NCBI RefSeq assembly: GCF_000716435.1
Contig: NZ_JNWO01000008.1
Span: 1-64,000 of the forward strand
Direction: 5' to 3'
From: Streptomyces xylophagus
GTDB taxonomy: Bacteria > Actinomycetota > Actinomycetes > Streptomycetales > Streptomycetaceae
Length of the DNA: 64,000 nt
Made by a program: the position numbers and the translations under genes. The notes beneath the pieces were generated by a model. That model saw nothing but the letters and a program-made list of their open reading frames with translations. It was not told the DNA's origin and did not search any database. Shown piece after piece: positions 24,343 through 34,264 of the stretch. The stretch's first letter is position 1. Each line of letters begins with the position of its first letter.

Positions 24343-24759
24343 ATGTCCAAACTTCGTCGTCACCTCATGTCCGGGGCGGGGGTGGCGTCGGCTCTCACGG
24401 GCCTGCTCCTCTACGCGGCCTCGCCCGCGGCGGCCGTGACCATCGACGTCGACACCGTTGCGGCGGACGGCTACCTCGTGCAGGCCGGATCCATGTACTT
24501 CGAGAGCTACGGAGACCACTTCTCGGTCTGCGACAACTGGAAGGACGGCGCCGGAGTCATGGGCTACTGGAAGGTCGGCGCCAGCGGTACCCAGCACCCG
24601 ATCTACGACGGCAAGGGCTTCCAGGAGTGCGTGTACGAATCCCACAACGTCTCCGAGACCTCCTACGTGTACATCCAGGTCTGCGTCGACGACGACGGTG
24701 TCGTGAAGGCGGACACGTGCAGCGCGTGGCGTAGGCAGTACGCCGGTACTCCCGCGTAG
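24343..24759 (+). CDS. small secreted protein with four cysteines
   Basis: The 138-residue protein has a signal peptide (MSGAGVASALTGLLLYAASPAAA). The mature part of about 105 residues contains four Cys: VCDNW, ECVYES, VCVDDD and TCSAW. Two disulfides are likely. Aromatic and acidic residues are frequent. I do not recognise the family. GAGGGTGGGGG upstream supports ATG 24343. An inverted repeat GCGTTC-GAATT-GAACGC (24303-24319) precedes it. It is followed by a bidirectional terminator at 24785-24815. Confidence 0.75.
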   Translation: MSKLRRHLMSGAGVASALTGLLLYAASPAAAVTIDVDTVAADGYLVQAGSMYFESYGDHFSVCDNWKDGAGVMGYWKVGASGTQHPIYDGKGFQECVYESHNVSETSYVYIQVCVDDDGVVKADTCSAWRRQYAGTPA

Positions 24760-24784
24760 GGACAGTCCGGCCGGACATACGAAC

Positions 24785-24815
24785 GGGCCCGCCCCCGGGA
24801 GCCAGGGGCGGGCCC
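24785..24815. terminator. terminator between secreted protein and pstB
   Basis: GGGCCCGCCCC (24785-24795) pairs with GGGGCGGGCCC (24805-24815) with TTTT following on the plus strand. It lies between convergent genes. Confidence 0.88.
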
Positions 24816-24881
24816 TTTTCGTCCTCGCGGTGGCACCGCCATGCAGCACCGCGAGGGGTTCTTGAAGAGGAGTGCCCGGGT

Positions 24882-25658
24882 TTAGCCGAAGCGGCCCGAG
24901 ATGTAGTCCTCCGTGGCCTGGACCGACGGGTTGGAGAAGATGCGCTCCGTGTCGTCGATCTCGATCAGGCGGCCGGGCTGGCCGACCGCCGCGAGGTTGA
25001 AGAAGGCCGTACGGTCCGAGACACGCGCCGCCTGCTGCATGTTGTGCGTCACGATGACGATCGTGAAGCGTTCCTTCAGCTCGCCGATCAGGTCCTCGAT
25101 CGCGAGGGTCGAGATGGGGTCGAGGGCCGAGCAGGGCTCGTCCATCAGCAGGACCTTCGGCTCCACCGCGATCGCCCGGGCGATGCAGAGGCGCTGCTGC
25201 TGACCACCCGACAGGCCCGAACCCGGCTTGTTCAGGCGGTCCTTGACCTCGTTCCAGAGGTTCGCGCCCTTCAACGACTTCTCCACGACGTCGCTCAGCT
25301 CGCTCTTCTTGTACGAGCCGGCGAGGCGCAGGCCCGCCGCCACGTTGTCGAAGATCGACATCGTGGGGAACGGGTTCGGGCGCTGGAAGACCATGCCGAT
25401 CTCGCGGCGCACCGACACCGGGTCGATGCCGTGGCCGTAGAGGTCCTCGTCGTCCAGGAGGACCTTGCCCTCGACCCGGCCGCCGGTCGTCACCTCGTGC
25501 ATACGGTTGAGCGTGCGCAGGAACGTCGACTTGCCGCAGCCGGAGGGGCCGATGAAGGCCGTCACCGAGCGGGGCTCGACCGTCATCGAGATGTCTTCGA
25601 TTGCCTTGTGGGAGCCGTAGTAGGCGGTCAGCCCACTTACGTCGATTCGCTTGGACAT
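24882..25658 (-). CDS. pstB: phosphate ABC transporter ATP-binding protein
   Basis: The 258-residue ATPase has Walker [10 protein letters not shown], signature LSGGQQQR, and Walker B VLLMDEP with a following H-loop THNMQQ. The family is PstB, which drives uptake of phosphate through PstC and PstA. It is the last gene of the minus-strand pst cluster, with 47 bp between it and pstA. Its length is normal for PstB. Confidence 0.96.
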   Translation of the reverse strand: MSKRIDVSGLTAYYGSHKAIEDISMTVEPRSVTAFIGPSGCGKSTFLRTLNRMHEVTTGGRVEGKVLLDDEDLYGHGIDPVSVRREIGMVFQRPNPFPTMSIFDNVAAGLRLAGSYKKSELSDVVEKSLKGANLWNEVKDRLNKPGSGLSGGQQQRLCIARAIAVEPKVLLMDEPCSALDPISTLAIEDLIGELKERFTIVIVTHNMQQAARVSDRTAFFNLAAVGQPGRLIEIDDTERIFSNPSVQATEDYISGRFG

Positions 25659-25705
25659 GATTGCTTCACTTCCAGACTTCAGAACGGTCGCTGAGGAGGT
25701 CGCGG

Positions 25706-26767
25706 TCAGCGACCGGTCTTGGGGGCCTTCCAGCGGGCGATGCCGCGGGCCACCAGATTGAGGATCATCACGAAGGCGATCAGCGTGAGGGACGCGGCCC
25801 AGGCACGGTCGTAGGCCGCACCGGAACCCGCGCTCTGCGCGAACTGCTGATAGATGTACAGCGGAAGCGACGCCTGCGCACCGTGGAACGGGTCGTTGTT
25901 GATGAACGGGTTGCCGAACACCAGCAGCAGTACGGGCGCGGTCTCACCGGCGATACGGGCCACCGACAGCATGATGCCGGTGGTGATGCCGCCGATGGCG
26001 GTCGGGAGGACCACCTTCAGGATCGTGCGCCACTTCGGGATGCCGAGCGCCAGGGATGCCTCGCGCAGCTCGTTCGGGACGAGTTTCAGCATCTCCTCGG
26101 TGGAGCGGACCACGACCGGCATCATCAGGATGGCCAGGGCGCAGGAACCGGCGAAGCCGAAGGGCTGCATGTCCCACATGAGCATCAGGGACAGGATGAA
26201 CAGACCCGCGACGATCGACGGGATACCGGTCATGACGTCGACGAAGAACGTGACCGCCTTGGAGAGGGCGCCCGATCCGTACTCGACCAGGTAGATCGCG
26301 GTGAGCACACCGATCGGGGCGCCGATCACGGTGGCGAGGCCGACCTGCTCCAGGCTGCCGATGATCGCGTGGTAGATACCGCCGCCGGGCTCGGTGTCGC
26401 CGACCACGCCCATCGAGTGGGTCAGGAAGTAGACGTCGAGGACCTTCACGCCGCGCGAGATCGTCGTCCACAGGAGGGAGACGAGCGGGACGACGGCCAG
26501 CAGGAAGGCGACCCAGACCAGGCTGGTCGCGATGCGGTCCTTGGCCTGGCGGGTGCCCTCGATGCGCGCCGCGACGACGTACGTACCGATGACGAAGAGG
26601 ATCGCCGCGATCAGGCCCCACTGGACCTTGCTGTCGAGGCTGCCGACCAGACCGATGAGGACGGCCAGGACGATGGAGCCGCCGGCGATCGCGTACGGCG
26701 ACCAGGTGGGGAGCGTCGCGCCCTGGAGGGTGCTCGCGGGCTTCTCGGCTGCGACTGCGTTGCTCAT
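25706..26767 (-). CDS. pstA: phosphate ABC transporter permease
   Basis: The 353-residue permease has six or more spans. The EAA loop [25 protein letters not shown] characterises an inner-membrane ABC permease domain. A longer N-terminal cytoplasmic part with three extra hydrophobic segments makes it longer than E. coli PstA, which is common in actinobacteria. Its ATG overlaps the end of pstC by 4 bp, so the subunits are made together. Confidence 0.95.
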   Translation of the reverse strand: MSNAVAAEKPASTLQGATLPTWSPYAIAGGSIVLAVLIGLVGSLDSKVQWGLIAAILFVIGTYVVAARIEGTRQAKDRIATSLVWVAFLLAVVPLVSLLWTTISRGVKVLDVYFLTHSMGVVGDTEPGGGIYHAIIGSLEQVGLATVIGAPIGVLTAIYLVEYGSGALSKAVTFFVDVMTGIPSIVAGLFILSLMLMWDMQPFGFAGSCALAILMMPVVVRSTEEMLKLVPNELREASLALGIPKWRTILKVVLPTAIGGITTGIMLSVARIAGETAPVLLLVFGNPFINNDPFHGAQASLPLYIYQQFAQSAGSGAAYDRAWAASLTLIAFVMILNLVARGIARWKAPKTGR

Positions 26768-27771
26768 GCGTTGGCCCCCGAGTACTCCGCGCGGCGGGCG
26801 ATGATGAGCCGGGCCGCGCCGTTGACCAGCAAGGTGATGACGAACAGGACCAGACCGGAGGCGATGAGCGCGTCACGGCCGTCCGGTGTCGCCTCGCTGA
26901 ACTTGCTGGCGATGTTCTGGGCGAAGGTGCCGCCGCCCGGGTTGAGCAGGCTGGCGTGGATGATGAAGTCCGGGGAGAGCACGGTGGCGACGGCCATCGT
27001 CTCGCCGAGCGCGCGGCCGAGGCCGAGCATCGAGGCGGAGATCACGCCGGAGCGGCCGAAGGGGATCACCGCCATGCGGATGACCTCCCAGCGGGTGGCG
27101 CCGAGGGCGAGGGCCGCCTCCTCGATCATCTGCGGGGCCTGCCGGAAGACCTCACGGCTCACGTTGGTGATGATCGGCAGGATCATGATCGCGAGCAGGA
27201 CGCCGACGGTGAGCATCGAGCGGGGCGCGCCCTGGTCCCAGGAGAAGATCCCGGTCCAGCCGAAGTAGTCGTTCAGCCAGCCGAAGAGGCCGACCATGTG
27301 CGGCACCAGGATCAGGGCGCCCCACAGGCCGTACACGATGGACGGTACGGCGGCCAGCAGGTCGATGACGTACGAGACCGGGCCGCGGAGCTTGCGCGGG
27401 GCGTAGTGCGTGGTGAAGAGGGCGATGGCGACCGCGATCGGGACCGCGATGACCATGGCGATGATCGAGGACACCACCGTGCCGAACGCCAGGACGGCGA
27501 TGCCGAACTTCGGCGGCACCAGGCCGGTGTTCCACTCGAAGGTGGTGAGGAAGTTCGCGTGGTCCTTGCTGATCGCGAGGGAGGCGCGATAGGTGAGGAA
27601 GACCGCGATCGCGGCCATGATCACCAACAGCAGGATGCCCGACCCGCGGGAGAGACCGAGGAAGATCCGGTCACCGGGTCGGGTGGCGCCGCGGGCCGCG
27701 GGCTTCTGCGCGGCGGCGGGCTCGGGAGTGGGAGGGGGTGCTTCTTCAGGGTTCTTTGTCGATATATCCAT
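26764..27771 (-). CDS. pstC: phosphate ABC transporter permease
   Basis: The 335-residue permease has a Pro/Ala-rich cytoplasmic N-terminus and about six spans. The EAA loop is EAALALGATRWEVIRMAVIPFGRSG. It pairs with PstA to form the phosphate channel. GGAG lies 7 bases before ATG 27771. A 109-bp gap with a strong hairpin separates it from pstS. Confidence 0.95.
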   Translation of the reverse strand: MDISTKNPEEAPPPTPEPAAAQKPAARGATRPGDRIFLGLSRGSGILLLVIMAAIAVFLTYRASLAISKDHANFLTTFEWNTGLVPPKFGIAVLAFGTVVSSIIAMVIAVPIAVAIALFTTHYAPRKLRGPVSYVIDLLAAVPSIVYGLWGALILVPHMVGLFGWLNDYFGWTGIFSWDQGAPRSMLTVGVLLAIMILPIITNVSREVFRQAPQMIEEAALALGATRWEVIRMAVIPFGRSGVISASMLGLGRALGETMAVATVLSPDFIIHASLLNPGGGTFAQNIASKFSEATPDGRDALIASGLVLFVITLLVNGAARLIIARRAEYSGANA

Positions 27772-27836
27772 TGGAGGTCTCCGGTCTGCGGGTCCACACG
27801 TGCGGTGTGCGGTCCGTGGCGGCGGTGCACCGGACG

Positions 27837-27872
27837 GTGCGGCCGGGCCCCTGGAACGGGACCCGGCCGCAC
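27837..27872 (-). promoter_or_regulatory. stem-loop between pstS and pstC
   Basis: GTGCGGCCGGG (27837-27847) pairs with CCCGGCCGCAC (27862-27872), with CCC/GGG extension inside. It starts 8 bp after the pstS stop. Such hairpins commonly partially terminate or stabilise the pstS transcript, giving more binding protein than permease. Confidence 0.75.
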
Positions 27873-27879
27873 ACTCGGA

Positions 27880-29010
27880 CTAGCTGATGCTCGCGATGGT
27901 GCTGCGAACCTTGGCGATGATCGCGTCGGGGATCGGCGCGTAGTCGATGCCGGAGAGGACCTTCTGGCCGTCCTCGCTGGCGATGTAGGTGAGGAACGCC
28001 TTCGTGGCGGGCAGCGTGTCGGCCTTGTTGCCCTTGTCGCAGATGATCTCGTACGTCACCAGGGTGATCGGGTACGCGCCCTCGGCCTTGGTGTTGTAGT
28101 CCAGCTGCAGCTTCAGGTCGTTGCCGGTGCCGACGATCTTGGCGGCGGCGATGTCCTTGGTGGCGCTGTCGGTGCTGGGCGCGACCGGGGCCGAGGCGCC
28201 GGTGTTGATGCTGACGGCCTTGACGCCGTCGGCGACGTAGGAGAGCTCGAAGTAGCCGATGGCGCCGGAGGTCTGCTTGACCCCCGCGGCCACGCCCGCC
28301 GAGCCGGCCGCCGACTGGCCGCCCTTGGCCTGCCAGGCCTTGCCGCCGGTGTACTTCCAGTTGTCCGGGGTGGTGGCGATCAGGTACTTGGTGAAGTTGT
28401 CCGTGGTGCCGGACTCGTCCGAGCGGTGGAACGCCTGGATCTTGAGGTCGGGCAGCGTGGCGGACGGGTTCAGCTTCTTGATCGCCGCGTCGTTCCACTT
28501 GGTGATCTTGCTGTCGAAGATCTTGGCGAGCGTCGGGGCGTCCAGGACCAGGTTGTCGACACCCGGGACGTTGTAGCCGAGCGCGATCGGGCCGCCGACC
28601 ATCGGGAGGTCGATGCCCTGGCCGCCGGAGCAGACCTGCTTCGAGGCGGTGACCTCTTCGGGCTTCAACGCGGAGTCGGAACCGGCGAACGCCAGCTGAC
28701 CCTGGTTGAAGGAGGTGACACCGGCGCCGGAGCCGCCGCCCTTGTAGTTGATCTGGACGCCACAGGCCGTGCTGAACGCCTTGACCCACGCGTCGATCGC
28801 GTTCTTCTGCGCGGACGAGCCGTCGGCGAGCAGCTGCTGGCCCTTCTTGGCGTCGCCGCAGACGGCCGAGCTGGCGTTGGCCGACGTGGAGCTGCTGCTG
28901 CTCGTGCCCGAGCTGTTGTCGTCCGAGCCGCACGCCGTGAGGGCCAGGGCGCCGGAGACGGCGAGAGCACCGAGGGAGAGGGCCCGCCGGTTCATGCGCT
29001 GAAGCTTCAC
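27880..29010 (-). CDS. pstS: phosphate-binding lipoprotein
   Basis: The 376-residue lipoprotein has a lipobox LTAC with Cys27, followed by a Ser-rich linker. The PstS domain includes GSSAQKNAIDAWVKAF, GAGVTSF and SDESGTTDNFTKYL, the usual phosphate-contact region. It captures phosphate outside the membrane for PstCAB. The GTG start at 29010 has AAGGAA upstream. A PHO box about 150 bp upstream shows PhoP control of this gene. Confidence 0.96.
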   Translation of the reverse strand: MKLQRMNRRALSLGALAVSGALALTACGSDDNSSGTSSSSSTSANASSAVCGDAKKGQQLLADGSSAQKNAIDAWVKAFSTACGVQINYKGGGSGAGVTSFNQGQLAFAGSDSALKPEEVTASKQVCSGGQGIDLPMVGGPIALGYNVPGVDNLVLDAPTLAKIFDSKITKWNDAAIKKLNPSATLPDLKIQAFHRSDESGTTDNFTKYLIATTPDNWKYTGGKAWQAKGGQSAAGSAGVAAGVKQTSGAIGYFELSYVADGVKAVSINTGASAPVAPSTDSATKDIAAAKIVGTGNDLKLQLDYNTKAEGAYPITLVTYEIICDKGNKADTLPATKAFLTYIASEDGQKVLSGIDYAPIPDAIIAKVRSTIASIS

Positions 29011-29154
29011 TTGAAAGAATTCCTTCCGAGAGCCGCCGTCCTGAATTACGGCGGCGTGCGAAGACGGGGTGACGCGGGTGGCGACCCCCAGGTCGCGGCT
29101 CGCATCGCGTAAGGCCGAAATTAGGCAGAACAGGTGAAGGCGCCTATGGGCATA

Positions 29155-29172
29155 AGTGAACGGAGGGTGAAC
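29155..29172 (-). promoter_or_regulatory. PHO box upstream of pstS
   Basis: On the minus strand GTTCACC (29166-29172) and GTTCACT (29155-29161) form two direct repeats with an 11-base period, the Streptomyces PhoP-binding arrangement. A weaker unit (CTTCACC on the minus strand) lies another 22 bases away at 29133-29139, keeping the period. Confidence 0.85.
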
Positions 29173-29234
29173 CCCTGTGGGCGGTGCGGTTAGGTCACGG
29201 AACGCTCACGTCGAGGACACGAGCTGATTCCGGA

Positions 29235-29657
29235 CTATGCCAGGTGCAGCGAGGTCAGGAGCGCGTCCACGAGGGTGCGGTCCCTCGGCTGGGTGAGGCG
29301 GTTGCGGGCGGCTGTCGGAGGGAGCCACAGGATGCGGTCCACCTCGTCGTTCGGCGTGAAACCGCCCTCCCCGGCCTCGGCCGCCCAGTACCGGACCTGC
29401 TTCGGCCGCCCGTTCGCAAGGTAACGCACGGTGGGCAGTACGGCACCGGCGGTAGCTGTGTACCCGGTCTCCTCCAGCACCTCGCGGTGGGCGCCGGCGA
29501 GGGCGTCCTCGCCGCGCTTCAGCTTGCCCTTGGGGTGGGACCAATCGTCGTACTTCGGACGGTGGACCAGACAGATCTCCAGCTCCCCGTCCATCGGGGA
29601 GCGGCGCCACAGGACGCAGCCGGCTGCCTGGAGGGTGGTGTCGTTCGTGGAAGTCAC
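29235..29657 (-). CDS. Nudix hydrolase
   Basis: The 140-residue protein has an intact Nudix box at about residues 44-66 (GKLKRGEDALAGAHREVLEETGY), with the required Glu residues for Mg2+ binding. It would hydrolyse a nucleoside diphosphate linked to another group. It lacks the C-terminal phosphatase domain of MutT1-like proteins. It starts with GTG 29657, 42 bp after the CHAD gene, and is the last gene of the ppk operon. Confidence 0.86.
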   Translation of the reverse strand: MTSTNDTTLQAAGCVLWRRSPMDGELEICLVHRPKYDDWSHPKGKLKRGEDALAGAHREVLEETGYTATAGAVLPTVRYLANGRPKQVRYWAAEAGEGGFTPNDEVDRILWLPPTAARNRLTQPRDRTLVDALLTSLHLA

Positions 29658-29699
29658 TGGTCGTTCACCGTCTCCTCTGCGCGGGTTGGTGCGGGGCCG

Positions 29700-30827
29700 T
29701 CAGAGCGTGCCCACCGCCTGTTTCTGCCAGGACTGCTGGAAGGCGAAGCGGGCCGCCTCCACCTCGTGGCGCTGGTCGGCGTGCAGGACTCCGAGCGCGT
29801 ACGCGGTCGCCGGGGCGATGCGCGGGGTGCGGGCCGCCGACGCGGCCGCCGCCGCCGCCTCCGAGGCGTCCCGGTGGAGGTTGAGGGCCTGGCCGGCGGC
29901 GAGGAGTCGTACGTCCGTCGGGGTGCCGGCCGGGTGGAGGACCTCGCCGGCGTAGCGGTGCAGGCGCAGCAGCAGGCGGACCTGGTGCCAGGGGCCGTCC
30001 TGGGGGTGCGGGGCGGGGTCGGGGGAGAGGCCGTGGATCAGGGCCTCCGCGTTGTACGGGTGCCCGGCGGTGACCAGGGGCAGCGCGGTGACCGCGTCGT
30101 TGAGGCGTTCCCCGGCGGCGGCGGCCAGTGGGCGCAGGTCGGCGACGGCCGCGGCCGGGGTCAGGGGGACCTCGCTGGCCAGGACGGCGACCTTGTCGGC
30201 GACCGCGTGGAAGCGGGAGGAGCCGAGGGCCTGCAGCGCGGTGGAGTGGGCCCGGGTCCGGGCCAGGGTGAGCTGGCGTTCCAGCAGGGCGCCCGCCTTG
30301 GCCGCGCCCACGGTGAGGTTGCCGCGCTCCGCGGTGACGGTCGGCGCCGGGACCGGTCCGGTGCCGGTGCTGCGGCCCGCGCCGGTGACCCGGCCGCCCA
30401 CGGCCGAGGCCGCCGACTGCGCGGGGAACGCCGTCGAACCCGACAGCCGGTGCAGTGCGAGCAGCAGCCGCTCCAGCCGGGCCGCGCAGGCGTGCTCCAG
30501 GGCCAACGTGCCCGACAGCCACGCCAGTTCGGGGCGCATCTCCTCGGACCAGTCGGCGTCGAGGAGGGGGCGGTAGGTGTGCAGGCTGCCGCTGATGCGG
30601 CGGGCCGAGTGGCGCAGGGCGCGCGCCGCGTCGACGGACTCCTCCGTGCCGTTCTGCCCGCTGCCGGTCTCCCGGTGCAGCCGCAGGGCGCGGAGGAACT
30701 CCGTGGCCTGGGCCCGTAGGTACGCCGCGAGGGCGTCACCTGTGGGGGTCCCTCCCGCTCGACCGAAGTCGAGAGTGGGGGAGGGCCCGGCCGTGGGATC
30801 CGTCGGGTCAAGGTGTTGCTGTGCCAC
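29700..30827 (-). CDS. CHAD-domain protein
   Basis: The 375-residue all-helical protein has the CHAD pattern of conserved His/Arg pairs: [32 protein letters not shown] and [17 protein letters not shown] domains bind polyphosphate. It overlaps the end of ppk by 20 bp (GTG 30827), so it is translated with the polymer-making enzyme. Likely roles are storing, targeting or sensing polyphosphate. The N-terminus is short, without a catalytic CYTH domain. Confidence 0.85.
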   Translation of the reverse strand: MAQQHLDPTDPTAGPSPTLDFGRAGGTPTGDALAAYLRAQATEFLRALRLHRETGSGQNGTEESVDAARALRHSARRISGSLHTYRPLLDADWSEEMRPELAWLSGTLALEHACAARLERLLLALHRLSGSTAFPAQSAASAVGGRVTGAGRSTGTGPVPAPTVTAERGNLTVGAAKAGALLERQLTLARTRAHSTALQALGSSRFHAVADKVAVLASEVPLTPAAAVADLRPLAAAAGERLNDAVTALPLVTAGHPYNAEALIHGLSPDPAPHPQDGPWHQVRLLLRLHRYAGEVLHPAGTPTDVRLLAAGQALNLHRDASEAAAAAASAARTPRIAPATAYALGVLHADQRHEVEAARFAFQQSWQKQAVGTL

Positions 30828-33174
30828 GCCGGCGCCTCCGGGCGTCTATGAGCATCTCCTGGACGTTGCGCAGGGGTTGGCCTTCCGCGTCGGTCGCGTG
30901 CCGGGTCCATTCGCCGTCCGGGCCCAGGTGCCAGGAGGAAGTGGTGTCCGACATGCCGGTCTCCAGGAGCCGGCTGATCGTGGCGCGGTGGGCCGGGTCG
31001 GTGACCCTGACGAGGGCCTCGATCCGACGGTCGAGGTTGCGGTGCATCATGTCGGCGCTGCCGATCCACACCTCGGGCTCGCCTCCGTTGCCGAAGCCGA
31101 AGACCCGGGAGTGTTCGAGGAAGCGGCCGAGGATGGACCGTACGCGGATGTTCTCGGACAGGCCGGGGACGCCGGGCCGCACGGCGCAGATGCCGCGCAC
31201 CCACACGTCGACCGGGACGCCTGCCTGGGACGCGCGGTAGAGCGAGTCGATGATCGCCTCGTCCACCATCGAGTTGACCTTGATGCGGATGAACGCGGGG
31301 CGCCCGGCACGGTGGTGCTGGACCTCCTTGTTGATCCGGGCGATCAGGCCGTCGCGCAGGGACTTGGGGGCGACCAGCAGGCGGCGGTAGGTCTCGCGGC
31401 GCGAGTACCCGGACAGCCGGTTGAAGAGGTCCGAGAGGTCGGCGCCGACCTGCGGGTCCGCCGTCAGCAGCCCGAGGTCCTCGTAGAGGCGGGCCGTCTT
31501 CGGGTGGTAGTTGCCGGTGCCGACATGGCTGTAGCGGCGCAGCAGGTCGCCTTCCTGGCGGACCACGAGCGACAGCTTGCAGTGGGTCTTGAGTCCGACC
31601 AGGCCGTAGACGACATGGCAGCCCGCCTCCTCCAGCTTGCGCGCCCACTTGATGTTGGCGTGCTCGTCGAAGCGGGCCTTGATCTCGACCAGGACGAGGA
31701 CCTGCTTGCCGGCCTCGGCCGCCTCTATCAGCGCGTCGACGATCGGGGAGTCGCCCGAGGTGCGGTACAGGGTCTGCTTGATCGCGAGGACGTCGTCGTC
31801 GTTGGCCGCCTGCTCCAGGAACCGCTGCACGGACGTGGAGAACGAGTCGTACGGGTGGTGCAGCAGCACGTCTCTGTTGCGCAGGGCGGCGAAGATGTCC
31901 GGCGCCGACGCGGTTTCGACCTCGGCGAGGTCGCGCTGGGTGCCCGCGATGAACTTGGGGTACTTCAGCTCGGGCCGGTCCAGCGAGCCGATGCGGAAGA
32001 GGCCGGTGAGGTCGAGCGGACCCGGCAGCGGGTACACCTCGGCCTCGCTGATCTTCAGCTCGCGCACCAGCAGGTCGAGCACCTCGCGGTCGATGGACTC
32101 CTCGACCTCCAGGCGCACCGGCGGCCCGAAGCGGCGCCGCATGAGCTCCTTCTCCAGGGCCTGGAGCAGGTTCTCGGCGTCGTCCTCCTCGACTTCGAGG
32201 TCCTCGTTGCGGGTCAGCCGGAACGCGTGGTGCTCCAGGATCTCCATGCCCGGGAAGAGTTCCTCCAGATGGGCGGCGATCACGTCCTCCAGGGGGACGT
32301 AACGGCCCGGCGAGGACTCCAGGAAGCGGGACAGCAGCGGCGGCACCTTGACGCGCGCGAAGTGGCGGTGACCGGTGACCGGGTTCCGTACGACGACCGC
32401 GAGGTTCAGCGAGAGACCCGAGATGTACGGGAAGGGGTGCGCGGGGTCGACGGCCAGCGGGGTCAGCACGGGGAAGATCTGGTGCCGGAACAGGGTGAAG
32501 AGGCGCGCCTGCTCCTTCTCCGTCAGCTCGTTCCAGCGGACCAGGTGGATGCCCTCCTCCGCCAGCGCGGGGGCGACGTCCTCGTGGTAGCAGGCGGCGT
32601 GCCGGGCCATGAGCTCGCGCGAGCGGGCCCAGATCATCTCCAGCACCTCGCGCGGCTGCAGACCGGACGCGGAGCGGGTGGCGACACCGGTGGCGATACG
32701 GCGCTTCAGGCCGGCCACCCGGACCATGAAGAACTCGTCCAGGTTGCTGGCGAAGATCGCGAGGAAGTTCGCCCGTTCGAGCAGGGGCGTGTTCGGGTCC
32801 TCGGCGAGCTCCAGGACCCGTTCGTTGAACGCGAGCCAGCTGCGCTCCCGGTCCAGGAAACGGCCCTGCGGCAGCTGGGGCCCGTCGTACGGCGACTCCT
32901 CGTACTCGTCGAGGTCGGCGTCGATGTCGGGTTCCAGATCGGAGACCGCCGCCGACACGGTGTGCGGGCGGTGGGCGGCTATGGAGCCCACGGAGGGCTG
33001 CGCGTGCTGGACCTGTGCCTGGGCGTTGGGCTGACTCATGTGCCCATTGTTCCGCGCCACCTGCGATACGGGCGCGTCGGAGAGCGCCGTAGGGAGCGTG
33101 AGCGCGAAAGGAGCGTTCCCGTTCCCCCCGTTCACCTCGGGAGGCGGCGAAGGCTCTGGCACGACGGGCTGCAT
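30808..33174 (-). CDS. ppk: polyphosphate kinase 1
   Basis: The 788-residue enzyme (from 33174) has PPK1 landmarks: [16 protein letters not shown] at the N-domain, and a phospho-His region [21 protein letters not shown] second conserved His is in [16 protein letters not shown]. It makes polyphosphate from ATP reversibly. The first ~45 residues are low in complexity; an in-frame ATG at 33039 (MSQPNAQ) would give 743 residues. I keep 33174 because the codons before 33039 look coding, but this is not certain. It overlaps the CHAD gene by 20 bp. Confidence 0.93.
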   Translation of the reverse strand: MQPVVPEPSPPPEVNGGNGNAPFALTLPTALSDAPVSQVARNNGHMSQPNAQAQVQHAQPSVGSIAAHRPHTVSAAVSDLEPDIDADLDEYEESPYDGPQLPQGRFLDRERSWLAFNERVLELAEDPNTPLLERANFLAIFASNLDEFFMVRVAGLKRRIATGVATRSASGLQPREVLEMIWARSRELMARHAACYHEDVAPALAEEGIHLVRWNELTEKEQARLFTLFRHQIFPVLTPLAVDPAHPFPYISGLSLNLAVVVRNPVTGHRHFARVKVPPLLSRFLESSPGRYVPLEDVIAAHLEELFPGMEILEHHAFRLTRNEDLEVEEDDAENLLQALEKELMRRRFGPPVRLEVEESIDREVLDLLVRELKISEAEVYPLPGPLDLTGLFRIGSLDRPELKYPKFIAGTQRDLAEVETASAPDIFAALRNRDVLLHHPYDSFSTSVQRFLEQAANDDDVLAIKQTLYRTSGDSPIVDALIEAAEAGKQVLVLVEIKARFDEHANIKWARKLEEAGCHVVYGLVGLKTHCKLSLVVRQEGDLLRRYSHVGTGNYHPKTARLYEDLGLLTADPQVGADLSDLFNRLSGYSRRETYRRLLVAPKSLRDGLIARINKEVQHHRAGRPAFIRIKVNSMVDEAIIDSLYRASQAGVPVDVWVRGICAVRPGVPGLSENIRVRSILGRFLEHSRVFGFGNGGEPEVWIGSADMMHRNLDRRIEALVRVTDPAHRATISRLLETGMSDTTSSWHLGPDGEWTRHATDAEGQPLRNVQEMLIDARRRRRGTATP

Positions 33175-33313
33175 TCGCCGAGCGTCGCAAGCTCGTCTGA
33201 ACCGATGGTTACGGCGACATGGCGTGCGGGATATCGGGGGGCGGCTCCCGGACGTCTACGGCACGTAAACGAACGTAACGGATGCCTGGGAGCCGTGGGG
33301 AGGGGGGAACCGG

Positions 33314-34264
33314 TCAGGCCGTGCGGCGGCGCAGGAGGGTGAAGGCGAGGGTGAGGGTGAGGGCGGTGGCGCCGAGGACGATGCCGGTCTCCATGAGTTG
33401 GAGGGGCCAGAAGTGGGAGGCCGGGTGGTAGTCGACGTAGTAGCCGGTGACATCGAACGCCTTGGCGCAGGTGCGGTCGGTGAAGCACGTGTCGGAGACA
33501 TGGGCGCCCGTGGCGGTGATGGCGCCCTGGTCGCCCAGGAGGACGTTCGGCGGCGCGTTGTAGCCGGTGCTCACGGAGCCGGTGCGGGTCACCCACGGCC
33601 ACAGGTGCGGGCGGGCCAGGCCGAGGACGGCGTGCACGAGTGCCGTGGCGACGGCCCCGAGGACGAGTGCGGGGACGGCGCGGCGCAGGAGGAGGGCCGC
33701 GAGGGCGCCGGCGGCCAGGCCGAGCAGGGGATAAGCGAGGGCGATGGTGCCGTTGGCGGAGAAGGTCCGGTCACTCCACCAGTTCCAGGTGACCGGCACC
33801 TGGTGGGCGTCGTAGAGCAGCCGGTGCAGCAGGACCAGGACGGTGGTGCCGGCGGTGAGCAGGGCGGCGGGCACGGCGAGGCCGGTGGCCAGCCAGCGGG
33901 TCGGGGAGACGGACTGGGTCCAGGCGAGGCCGGCGGTGCCGTTCTCCAGCTCGCGGCCGATGAGCGCGCCGGCCGCGGCGGCGGCGACGTAGGGGGTGAT
34001 GGCGATCAGGAACTCGGCGGCGGCACGGGCCAGGTGGTAGTTGGTGATCGGGGCGCTCCAGTCGCACCCGTGGACGGAGCACTTGGTCTTCCAGGCGGCC
34101 GCGGCGGCGCTCCCGCCGGGGCCGTAGGCCCACAGCAGGGCACCGGAGCCCGCGGTGAAGATCACGGACCAGACGATCAGCAGGCCGCGCTGCAGCCGCA
34201 GCACCGAGCGCCACGGGCGGGCCGGTCTCGGGTGTGCCGTCGGGACGGTGGCCAGGGCGGTCAT
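33314..34264 (-). CDS. ABC-2-like membrane permease, paralogue 1
   Basis: The 316-residue protein has about six transmembrane segments. The shared motif is GRELENGTAGLAWTQSVSP followed by TRWL, placed after the third span. It is the last of four tandem paralogues that differ mostly in loop regions. The ATG overlaps the upstream stop by 4 bp. Together with the ATPase 36979-37860 it should form a transporter of unknown substrate; a dedicated exporter for a toxic compound is one possibility. Confidence 0.8.
   Translation of the reverse strand: MTALATVPTAHPRPARPWRSVLRLQRGLLIVWSVIFTAGSGALLWAYGPGGSAAAAAWKTKCSVHGCDWSAPITNYHLARAAAEFLIAITPYVAAAAAGALIGRELENGTAGLAWTQSVSPTRWLATGLAVPAALLTAGTTVLVLLHRLLYDAHQVPVTWNWWSDRTFSANGTIALAYPLLGLAAGALAALLLRRAVPALVLGAVATALVHAVLGLARPHLWPWVTRTGSVSTGYNAPPNVLLGDQGAITATGAHVSDTCFTDRTCAKAFDVTGYYVDYHPASHFWPLQLMETGIVLGATALTLTLAFTLLRRRTA

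Noticed and set aside
30161..33190. Long minus-strand frame of about 1000 codons overlapping ppk
   Set aside because: It is a shadow frame of ppk and the CHAD gene with Arg/Pro/Gly-rich composition and no motif.
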